Notes under the pieces: generated by a model
What the model saw: the letters and a program-made list of their open reading frames with translations, nothing else
What the model was told of the DNA's origin: nothing
The model's database searches: none
Shown here: piece by piece, positions 5,986 to 12,029 of the stretch
Numbering within the stretch: the first letter of the stretch is position 1
Layout: each line of letters begins with the position of its first letter
Position numbers and translations under genes: made by a program
Source of the DNA: Actinomycetes bacterium
GTDB lineage: Bacteria; Actinomycetota; Actinomycetes; Mycobacteriales; Mycobacteriaceae
Direction of reading: 5' to 3'
Assembly: GCA_023388385.1 (NCBI GenBank)
Contig: JAEWGK010000115.1
Location: 1 to 12,029, forward strand
Length of the DNA: 12,029 nt

Positions 5986-6612
5986 CTAACGAATGATGCG
6001 AATTCCGCACGCGCCGGCCATCGCGGCGACGTCCTCCACCGTCGCGGGCAGGCCCCAGCGGGCGGCGACGGCGGCGTACCGCGCAACATACGCGCAGGCC
6101 AGGTCGCCGCGCCCCGGCAGCCACTCGGCGGGCGTGAGGTCCGACTTCGTGCGGTTGGCCTCCGGGTCGACGGGCACGAGGTTCGCCGGGTCATTCGCGA
6201 AGGCGCGCCGCCGCGCGGCCGGCCACCGCGCCGCGCCCATGTCCCACGCGGCGGCGAGCGGGTAGACGTGGTCGACCTCGACGGCGTCGGCCCGCAGGTC
6301 GAGCCCCGTGTAGGCGCACCGTGCGGTCCCCGGCGCCGGCTCGCAGGGGCCGCCGCCCGCGCCAAAGAGCGTGACGACGGCGACCTGCCGGGCATCGCAT
6401 GCCCCCGACGGGGCCCAGCCGCCGAACAGGTCCCGGTCGTAGCCGGCGACGGTCGGACGGTCAGCGACGACGCGGACCGCCGGCAGGGCGGTGGCGAGGG
6501 CCCGCGCGTCGGCGGGGGAGGGCGACGGCGCGCAGGCGGGCAGCGTCGTCACGCACATGAGGAGGAGGACGGGGAGCAGGCGTCGGGCACGGGAAACGGG
6601 GCGGCGATCCAC
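5986..6612 (-). CDS. Secreted HNH nuclease (DUF1524 / GmrSD C-terminal type)
   Basis: This 208-residue protein is an exported HNH-family nuclease. An Arg-rich N-terminus (RRPVSRARR) and hydrophobic stretch lead to LPAC, where C27 could be lipidated (Pro at -2 is unusual), so it is either a lipoprotein or cleaved and released. The nuclease core shows VEVDHVYPL (D114, H115), ANDPANLVPV (N140, D141, N144) and NRTKSD (N153, K156, D158). This is the D-H...N...N-x-x-K-x-D arrangement of corynebacterial and streptomycete secreted HNH proteins of DUF1524 type. Cysteines at 72, 90, 99, 173 and 203 may form disulfides. A likely role is extracellular DNA degradation for nutrients, inferred from export. 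The start is GTG at 6612; no other in-frame start lies between it and the signal sequence. That GTG lies at the inner edge of a perfect 14-bp inverted repeat, and no good ribosome site precedes it. Confidence 0.9.
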   Translation of the reverse strand: MDRRPVSRARRLLPVLLLMCVTTLPACAPSPSPADARALATALPAVRVVADRPTVAGYDRDLFGGWAPSGACDARQVAVVTLFGAGGGPCEPAPGTARCAYTGLDLRADAVEVDHVYPLAAAWDMGAARWPAARRRAFANDPANLVPVDPEANRTKSDLTPAEWLPGRGDLACAYVARYAAVAARWGLPATVEDVAAMAGACGIRIIR

Positions 6613-6641
6613 GCCCGTAATGGACGCGGATCGCCGCCCCG
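6597..6641 (-). terminator. 14-bp perfect inverted repeat between putP and the HNH gene
   Basis: Bases 6597-6610 (CGGGGCGGCGATCC) are the exact reverse complement of 6628-6641, around a 17-nt loop. On the minus strand the stem is followed by GTTT, so it could end putP transcription. It also overlaps the third base of the HNH start codon, so in the HNH mRNA the start region and first codons would be paired. Whether it is a terminator, a translation control element, or both is inference. Confidence 0.6.
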
Positions 6642-6674
6642 CGGTTCCCCGGGGGAGCCCCGGGGGTGGGGAGG

Positions 6675-6693
6675 CCGCAGCGCGGCTGCGCGG
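6675..6693 (-). terminator. GC-rich hairpin at the putP stop (weak)
   Basis: GCAGC (6677-6681) pairs with GCTGC (6685-6689) around a 3-nt loop, with one further pair outside, immediately after the putP stop. Two CCCCCGGGG-type blocks follow on the minus strand. No T-run is present, so any terminator role is uncertain. Confidence 0.3.
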
Positions 6694-8214
6694 CTACGCC
6701 CTGGCGGCGGTCCGGGCCTCCTCGAACTCGGAAAGGACCTCCTCCGACGGCTTCTTCGTCGCCAGGGAGACCAGCACCATGACGATGGTGGCGGAGAGGA
6801 AGCCCGGGACGATCTCGTACAGCGTGTCCGTGAGCGGGGAGGAGCCCCACGCGAAGGCCACGACGGCGCCGGTGATCATGCCCGCCAGCGCGCCCGGGGC
6901 GTTGAGGCGGCGCCAGTACAGCGACGCCAGCATGACCGGGCCGAACGCGGAGCCGAAGCCCGCCCACGCGAAGCCGACCAGGTCGAGGATGGAGTTGTTC
7001 GGGTTCGCGGCGAGGATCGCGGCGACCACGGCGACGGCCAGCACGGCGATGCGCGACAGCACCAGGGACTGCCTCGCCTTCAGGTGGCGGTTGAAGATGC
7101 CGTGGTACAGGTCCTCCACCAGCGCCGTCGCGGAGATGAGCAGCTGCGAGGAGATGGTGGACATGATGGCCGCCAGCACTGCGGTGAGGATGAGGCCCGC
7201 CACCAGCGGATGGAACAGCACGCGGGACATGTCCAGGAAGATCGACTCGTAGGACTCCGTGTCGGAGATGGTCGCTCCCGACGTGGCGAAGTACACGGTC
7301 GCCACCAGCGCCACGAACAGCGCGCCCAGCTGGCACAGCAGCTGCCAGACCGTGCCGATGAGCCGGCCCTGCTTCGCCTCCGCCGGCTGTCGCAGAGCCA
7401 TGAAGCGAACGACGATGTGCGGCTGGCCGAAGTAGCCCAGGCCCCAGCCGGCCAGGCCGATGATGGTGATGGCCGGGATGCCGGTGAACATGTTGAAGAA
7501 GCCCTCGACCGGCTCGCCGTTCGAGCCCGGGTAGGGGTGCCCGGTGGGCCAGGAGAAGATGGAGGACGGGCTCTCGCCGAGGTCCTTGATGGCGAACAGT
7601 GCGAAGACCGGCACCAGCAGCAGGGCGATGAACATGATCATGCCCTGCACCGCGTCCGTGTTGGACACCGCGACGAAGCCGCCGAACAGGGTGTACAGCA
7701 CCGTGACGGCGGCGACGATGAGCATGCCCGTCAGGTAGGAGCCGCCGAAGGTGGACTCCCAGTAGACGCCGCCTGCGACCATGCCGGAGGAGACGTAGAA
7801 GGTGAAGAACATCAGGATGACCAGGCCCGCGGTGACGCGCAGCGCCTTGGAGCGGTCGTGGACGCGGTTCTCGAAGAACGTCGGCACCGTCATCGAGTTG
7901 CGGGCGATGTGCGAGTACGCGCGCAGGCGAGGGGCCGTGAACGTCCAGTTGAGGAACGCGCCGACCAGCAGGCCGATGGCAATCCAGGTCTGGTTGAGGC
8001 CCGATAGGTAGATGGCCCCGGGCAGGCCCATGAGCAGCCAGCCAGACATGTCGGAGGCGCCGGCGGACAGCGCGGCGACGAAGGGGTTGAGCCCGCGGCC
8101 GCCGAGCACGTAGTCGTCGTACTCGTTGGTCTTGCGGTAGCCTGCCCAGCCGATGTAGAGCATCACGGCCATGTAGATCGCGATGGCGATCAGATACCAG
8201 GTGTGTTCGGCCAT
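6694..8214 (-). CDS. putP: Sodium/proline symporter PutP
   Basis: This 506-residue integral membrane protein imports proline together with sodium, as a member of the sodium:solute symporter family. It keeps the key block GASDMSGWLLMGLPGA with A53, D55, M56 and S57 at the same numbering as in E. coli PutP, and MSTISSQLL with S352-T353 matching the second sodium-binding serine/threonine pair. Hydrophobic segments are spread over the whole length, as expected for about 13 helices, and the charged C-terminal tail (KKPSEEVLSEFEEA) is cytoplasmic. Length is normal. The ATG at 8214 is set by AAAGGA 5 bases upstream. It may serve proline nutrition or osmoprotection. It is divergent from the SNF2 gene across about 430 bases and is followed by the HNH nuclease gene on the same strand. 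Confidence 0.96.
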   Translation of the reverse strand: MAEHTWYLIAIAIYMAVMLYIGWAGYRKTNEYDDYVLGGRGLNPFVAALSAGASDMSGWLLMGLPGAIYLSGLNQTWIAIGLLVGAFLNWTFTAPRLRAYSHIARNSMTVPTFFENRVHDRSKALRVTAGLVILMFFTFYVSSGMVAGGVYWESTFGGSYLTGMLIVAAVTVLYTLFGGFVAVSNTDAVQGMIMFIALLLVPVFALFAIKDLGESPSSIFSWPTGHPYPGSNGEPVEGFFNMFTGIPAITIIGLAGWGLGYFGQPHIVVRFMALRQPAEAKQGRLIGTVWQLLCQLGALFVALVATVYFATSGATISDTESYESIFLDMSRVLFHPLVAGLILTAVLAAIMSTISSQLLISATALVEDLYHGIFNRHLKARQSLVLSRIAVLAVAVVAAILAANPNNSILDLVGFAWAGFGSAFGPVMLASLYWRRLNAPGALAGMITGAVVAFAWGSSPLTDTLYEIVPGFLSATIVMVLVSLATKKPSEEVLSEFEEARTAARA

Positions 8215-8219
8215 ATCCG

Positions 8220-8225
8220 TCCTTT
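8220..8225 (-). promoter_or_regulatory. Ribosome binding site of putP
   Basis: AAAGGA on the minus strand ends 5 bases before the putP ATG at 8214. It supports this start over in-frame alternatives. Confidence 0.75.
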
Positions 8226-8384
8226 CTCTGGTCGGCGCGGACGGAGCCCGGCGTACCGGGCACCCGGTGCCGCGCGGGGTCGTGCGCGCGACCCCCGGGT
8301 ACAGGTCCAGCGGATGGCCGCACGTAGGTGCTTATGGCGAACGTGTCATGCGCGCCGTGCCCCTGGCAAATCGGATGACCTGCG

Positions 8385-8390
8385 ATCTTA
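8385..8390 (-). promoter_or_regulatory. Possible -10 box of putP
   Basis: TAAGAT matches a -10 consensus at four of six positions in a locally AT-richer stretch, about 170 bases upstream of putP. The sequence 17 bases upstream (GGTCCG) is not a convincing -35 box, so confidence is low. Confidence 0.22.
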
Positions 8391-8534
8391 AGGAACCGGG
8401 GCGCGTGCGGACCTGCTGTGACCTGGATTGATGAGGGCGAACTGGGGATTCTGCGAGGTTGAACGATCCAGGCCCCCGCGAGGGGTGTGGTGCGGCGGGG
8501 CCCCGGGGACGCTCCGGGGGCGCCCGGCGGGTGT

Positions 8535-8582
8535 GGTGGGGTGATGTGGACGACCCCACCCGATAGATCGGATGTTCGAACA
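8535..8582. promoter_or_regulatory. Cluster of three palindromes upstream of the SNF2 gene
   Basis: Three inverted repeats lie end to end: GGTGGGGT/ACCCCACC (8535-8542 with 8553-8560), CCGATAGATCGG (8560-8571) and TGTTCGAACA (8573-8582). They finish about 60 bases before the SNF2 start. Such adjoining short palindromes suggest an operator, but no known regulator site was matched. Confidence 0.4.
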
Positions 8583-8644
8583 CCGCCGTGGACCGGGGCG
8601 GGCTCCCGGTGGTCGATGTCGGGCCGTCCGGCAAGATGGGGCGC

Positions 8645-11600
8645 ATGGCGAATCACCTGCTGCACGGTCTGTGGCTCCGCGGAGGGGGCCTGCACCTGTG
8701 GCTGGAGCGCGTCGACGGCCACCGGGTCCTCGGCCGTGCGGACGACGTGCTGGAAGAGCTGCCCGAGCCCGCCGCGCTGCTCCTCGGCGGCCGCATCCCG
8801 CGGTCGCGGCCCACGGTGACGCTGCAGACGCCGAAGGGCCGGCGCGTCCGCCAGCCCATCCCGGCGTGGGCGTTCGACCCGTTCACCGCCGCCGACGTGC
8901 TGGCGGAGCTGGCGCCGTTCGCCGACCACCCCGCCGTCGCACCCGACCTGCGCTTCCTGCTGGCGGCGACGGCGGGCATCCGCGATCTCGTCCGCGCCGG
9001 GCGCGTCCTGGTGACGCTCGCGTGGGACGACGGCGAGTGGTACCCGCGATGGAAGCTCGCCGACGGGCTGGACGAGTCCGTGTGGCGGTCCCAGGTGGCC
9101 GCGGCCGCGCCGCCGGTCCTGACCGTCAACGGGGGGCCGGGCTTTGTGGACGACATGTGCGACGAGATGGCGCACCCCGTCGCAACGCGCATCCTGCACT
9201 CCGACGGCGGGCCGACGCGCGTGCGCCACGGCTTCGTCTCCGCGCTGCTGGATTCGCAGCCGGTGCACGCGGCGCCGGCGGAGCTCGCCGCGCGCCTGGC
9301 GCGCTGGCGGGACACGCTCGGCGGCCGCCGTGTGGAGCTGGTGCTGCAGGTCGAGGACCCGGAGGAGGGGCTTGGCGACGTGATGGGCGTGGCCGGCGCC
9401 GTCCCCGGTCTCGCGGACGCGGCGGCGCCGTCCGGCGGCGCGGAGGAGCGCGGCCCGTCGGGCTGCGGTGACGGTCCGGACGTTGACGTCGGGGAGCTGC
9501 GCTGGCCGGTGCGCCTGCACTACCGCACGGGCGTCGCGGCGCCGGTGCGGGTGACCACGGACCTGCTGCGCACGGGAGTGCGCTCCCAGCTGCAGCCACT
9601 GCTGTCGGCGGCCCTGGACGCCGCGCCGTCGCTGCGGTCGGCGGAGGCGGAACCCGACGGCGTCGATCTGCTGCTGGATCTCGACGGGTTCCTGGAGTTC
9701 GTCGAGAACGACGTGCCCCGGCTGGAGGATGCCGGAGTGACGGTGCTGCTGCCGGCGGAATGGCGGCCGCGCGTCTCCGCATGCGTGACGGTGCAGAAGG
9801 ACACCGCCGAGAAGCGCGAGGGTGCGCCGGGTGCCGGCGCCGACGATCTTGCGGCGTTCGACTGGCGGGTGTCGTTGGACGACCAGGAGCTGACGGACGC
9901 GGAGATGGAGATGCTGCTGCGCTCCTCGGCGCCGCTGGTGCGGATGCGCGGCCGGTGGATGCGCACCAGCGGCACGTCGCTGTCCGGCGTCATCGGGCAC
10001 CTGCGCCGCCTGGCGGACTACCGCGATGACCTCGCGCGCCGGGCGGAGGAGGGCGAGCCCGCCGCGGAGGACGGCTCCGGGTCGAAGGCCGACCTCATGC
10101 GCGAGCTGGCGGAGCTGGCGAAGAAGCTCGAGCAGGAGAAGCTGGAGGCGGAGGTCCTCGTCGACGCCGACGGTGACGACGCCCTGGCGCGGCTCATGGA
10201 GGGCGGCGTGCCACCGCGGCCGGAGGCCATCGCCCAGCCGGGGTCCGTCGCGGCGACCCTGCGGCCCTACCAGCTGGAGGGCCTGGCCTGGCTGCGCTGG
10301 ATGTCGGAGTCCGGCTTCGGCTGCGTCCTGGCGGACGACATGGGCCTGGGCAAGACGCTCCAGGTGCTGTCGCTCATCGCCCTGGAGAAGGAGGCGACGG
10401 CCGGGGGGTCGCATGGCGCGGGCATGGACGGCGGGGGCCCGCGCGACCTCGGCACCGACCGGCGCGGGCGGCCCCGCGTCGGTGCGACCCTCGTCGTCGC
10501 CCCGGTGTCGGGTGCGGCGAACTGGGCCGCGGAGGCGGGGCGGTTCACGCCGGATCTGGCCGTCGTCATGCACCACGGGCCGGATCGGGCGAAGGGCGAC
10601 GCGCTGCGGCAGCTGATCGCGGGCGCGGATGTCGTCGTCACGACCTACGGCATGCTCTCCCGCGACATCGCGGACCTCGCGGCGGTGCGGTGGGAGCGCG
10701 TCGTCCTCGACGAGGCGCAGAACATCAAGAACGCCCGCACCAAGGTCGCCCGCGCGGCCAGGGCGCTGCCGGCTCGCCATCGCATCGCCGTCACCGGCAC
10801 GCCGGTGGAGAACGACCTGATGGAGCTGCACTCCATCATGTCCTTCTGCAATCCGGGGCTGCTGGGCTCCGCGACGTCGTTCCGCACGGCCTTCGCCAAC
10901 CCCATCCAGCGCGACCGCAGCGGCGACGCGCTCGCCTCGCTGCACCGGCTCATCGACCCGTTCGTGCTGCGCCGCGCGAAGACCGACCCCGGCCTGCTGC
11001 CGGATCTTCCGGAGAAGACGGAGCACGTCGTCCGCATCGGCCTGACCCGGGAGCAGACGGCTCTGTACAAGGCGCGCCTGGACCTGTTCACGGAGCAGCT
11101 CGAGCGGGCCGAGGGACTGGAGCGCCGCTCCCTGGTGCTGGCGGCGCTCACGGACTTCAAGCAGATCTGCAACCACCCCGCCCATTACCTCAAGGACGGC
11201 TCGGCGATCCTCGATGGCGGCATGCACCGGTCCACGAAGGTCGCGGAGCTGGAGCGGCTGATCGGCGAGGCGATGGCCGCCGGCGAGCGAACCCTCGTGT
11301 TCACCCAGTACAAGCAGTTCGGCGACATGCTGCAGCCCTACCTGCGCCGCCGCTTCGGCGCGGACATCCCGTTCCTCCACGGCGGCGTGCCCGCGAAGAC
11401 CCGGCAGCGGATGATCGCCGAGTTCAACGCCCCCGACGGCCCGCCCGTGTTCATGCTGTCCCTGCAGGCCGGCGGCACGGCCATCACCCTGACCGCCGCC
11501 AACCACGTCATCCACGTCGACCGCTGGTGGAACCCGGCCGTGGAGAACCAGGCGACCGACCGCGCCTTCCGCATCGGCCAGCTGCGTGATGTGACGGTGC

Positions 11601-11965
11601 ACAAGCTCACGACCATCGGCACGCTGGAGGAGCGCATCGCCGACATCATCGACGAGAAGGTCGAGCTGGCCGACGCCGTGATCGGCGGCCGCTCCGGCGG
11701 CGCCATCACGGAGCTCGACGACGAGACGATCAAGGGGATCGTGGACCTCCACACCATCGTCGAGGAGCGGAAGGCCGATCGCCTCGCCGCCGCCGGCCGC
11801 CATGTCCGGCGGCGGCAGCGGCAGGAGCGGGAGTCGAAGAAGATCCTCGACCACGTCCGGCGCATGCAGCTGGTCGACGATGTGGCGCTGGCCCGGTGCG
11901 ACGACGCCGGGGCCGCTGACGGCGGACCGGATGACGGCCCTGACGACGAGGGGAGCGGGCGATGA
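8645..11965 (+). CDS. SNF2-family DEAD/DEAH-type ATPase (helicase-like)
   Basis: This 1106-residue protein is a bacterial SNF2/Swi2-type ATPase that moves along or remodels nucleic acid. The long N-terminal part (about 1-500) includes a region like the bacterial SNF2-associated DUF3670 domain (VTVLLPAEWRPRVSACV, then WMRTSG). The first ATPase lobe starts at LRPYQLEGLAWLRWM and has Walker A DDMGLGKT (K570), DEAQ box D689-Q692 and VTGTPVEN. The second lobe has TLVFTQYKQF, LSLQAGGTAITLTAA and arginine finger region QATDRAFRIGQ (R973, R976). A charged C-terminal extension follows. The start at 8645 (MANHLLHGLWLRG) was preferred because conserved-looking sequence begins there; in-frame starts at 8588 and 8636 are possible and none has a strong ribosome site. 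Its stop overlaps the next gene as ATGA. Mycobacterial HelZ is a likely relative. The cellular role is unknown. Confidence 0.94.
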   Translation: MANHLLHGLWLRGGGLHLWLERVDGHRVLGRADDVLEELPEPAALLLGGRIPRSRPTVTLQTPKGRRVRQPIPAWAFDPFTAADVLAELAPFADHPAVAPDLRFLLAATAGIRDLVRAGRVLVTLAWDDGEWYPRWKLADGLDESVWRSQVAAAAPPVLTVNGGPGFVDDMCDEMAHPVATRILHSDGGPTRVRHGFVSALLDSQPVHAAPAELAARLARWRDTLGGRRVELVLQVEDPEEGLGDVMGVAGAVPGLADAAAPSGGAEERGPSGCGDGPDVDVGELRWPVRLHYRTGVAAPVRVTTDLLRTGVRSQLQPLLSAALDAAPSLRSAEAEPDGVDLLLDLDGFLEFVENDVPRLEDAGVTVLLPAEWRPRVSACVTVQKDTAEKREGAPGAGADDLAAFDWRVSLDDQELTDAEMEMLLRSSAPLVRMRGRWMRTSGTSLSGVIGHLRRLADYRDDLARRAEEGEPAAEDGSGSKADLMRELAELAKKLEQEKLEAEVLVDADGDDALARLMEGGVPPRPEAIAQPGSVAATLRPYQLEGLAWLRWMSESGFGCVLADDMGLGKTLQVLSLIALEKEATAGGSHGAGMDGGGPRDLGTDRRGRPRVGATLVVAPVSGAANWAAEAGRFTPDLAVVMHHGPDRAKGDALRQLIAGADVVVTTYGMLSRDIADLAAVRWERVVLDEAQNIKNARTKVARAARALPARHRIAVTGTPVENDLMELHSIMSFCNPGLLGSATSFRTAFANPIQRDRSGDALASLHRLIDPFVLRRAKTDPGLLPDLPEKTEHVVRIGLTREQTALYKARLDLFTEQLERAEGLERRSLVLAALTDFKQICNHPAHYLKDGSAILDGGMHRSTKVAELERLIGEAMAAGERTLVFTQYKQFGDMLQPYLRRRFGADIPFLHGGVPAKTRQRMIAEFNAPDGPPVFMLSLQAGGTAITLTAANHVIHVDRWWNPAVENQATDRAFRIGQLRDVTVHKLTTIGTLEERIADIIDEKVELADAVIGGRSGGAITELDDETIKGIVDLHTIVEERKADRLAAAGRHVRRRQRQERESKKILDHVRRMQLVDDVALARCDDAGAADGGPDDGPDDEGSGR

Positions 11966-12029
11966 GCGACGACAACATCATCTACGCCGACTTCGGCGCG
12001 CGGCGCCGCCTCCCGGACCGGGACGGCGG
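11962..12029 (+). CDS. 5' end of a coupled downstream gene, possibly SWIM zinc-finger protein
   Basis: ATG at 11962 overlaps the SNF2 stop (ATGA), with GGGGAG 7 bases upstream as ribosome site. Only 22 complete codons are present (begins MSDDNIIYADFGARRR) before the right edge. In actinobacteria a SWIM zinc-finger protein gene commonly follows this kind of SNF2 ATPase, which suggests the identity, but the visible residues cannot confirm it. Confidence 0.6.
   Translation, partial: MSDDNIIYADFGARRRLPDRDG

Larger units (their letters stand above)
8226..8644. other. Divergent intergenic region, putP / SNF2
   Basis: No gene is seen. On the putP side are two inverted repeats: ACCGGG-ca-CCCGGT (8255-8268) and GGGGTCG-tgcgcg-CGACCCC (8276-8295), which would lie in the putP leader. 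TAAGAT on the minus strand at 8390-8385 is the best -10-like match for putP, but the -35 side is poor. CCCC-gcga-GGGG and CCCCGGGG blocks occupy about 8475-8520. Three further palindromes sit on the SNF2 side. Confidence 0.5.

Noticed and set aside
6268-8007. 579-codon open frame on the plus strand
   Set aside because: It mirrors putP and the HNH gene, both of which have clear motifs on the minus strand; the product is Arg/Gly/His-rich noise.
8555-8567. 13-mer CCCCACCCGATAG shared with the RNA element at 4572-4584
   Set aside because: About one chance 13-base match is expected in a window this size, and the surrounding sequence and folding do not agree, so it is not a second copy of the element.
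8573-8582. TGTTCGAACA as a possible SOS (LexA) box
   Set aside because: The actinobacterial LexA site has CGAAC half-sites facing inward over a 4-base spacer; here the half-sites are in the opposite arrangement with no spacer.
6461-11854. 1797-codon open frame on the minus strand
   Set aside because: It runs antisense to the SNF2 gene and out of frame through putP. Its product is Arg/Gly/Val/Asp-rich low complexity, as expected of a shadow frame in very GC-rich DNA.
1-12029. CRISPR arrays, tRNA or rRNA genes, transposases
   Set aside because: No regularly spaced repeats, no recognisable tRNA or rRNA sequence and no transposase-like motifs were seen on either strand.

Overview
The window is very GC-rich DNA from an actinobacterium, most likely a high-GC Corynebacterium or close relative. 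This rests on GC- or C-ending codons, a DUF3558-like lipoprotein, a PPE/WXG100-like protein, an actinobacterial DeaD helicase with a Gly/Arg tail, a PutP transporter, and an SNF2-family ATPase coupled to a downstream gene. The genus is inferred from gene content and style, not from a marker gene.

Layout. (1) Positions 1-1831, minus strand: a lipoprotein gene whose stop overlaps the GTG start of a long Ala/Gly/Pro-rich, PPE/WXG100-like gene that runs off the left edge. That gene has no stop inside the window and was verified codon by codon. (2) Positions 2094-4343, plus strand: deaD, an ATP-dependent RNA helicase with an acidic repeated N-terminus, a DbpA-type RNA-binding domain and an RGG-rich tail. 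(3) Positions 4344-5286: a lower-GC island on the minus strand holding a DUF3800 gene and, touching its stop codon, a compact 67-nt three-way-junction structure. A G10 tract lies just upstream of the DUF3800 start. (4) Positions 5298-8214, minus strand: putP (sodium/proline symporter), then a secreted HNH nuclease, then a small four-helix membrane protein whose stop codon sits at the edge of another strong stem. (5) Positions 8215-8644: a divergent intergenic region with several palindromes. (6) Positions 8645-12029, plus strand: a large SNF2-type ATPase whose stop overlaps (ATGA) the start of a gene cut by the right edge.

How they fit. Most of the window is ordinary chromosome: RNA remodelling (DeaD), proline uptake (PutP), nucleic-acid remodelling (SNF2) and envelope/secreted proteins (lipoprotein plus PPE-like pair, HNH nuclease). 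The part most worth attention is the DUF3800 gene with its adjacent structured RNA candidate. Structured RNA motifs next to DUF3800 genes have been described as a class by comparative genomics (recalled from the literature), but their function is unknown. Here the RNA, the lower GC and the homopolymer tract make a compact unit that looks acquired. A second unusual item is the 14-bp perfect inverted repeat whose arm includes part of the GTG start of the HNH nuclease gene.
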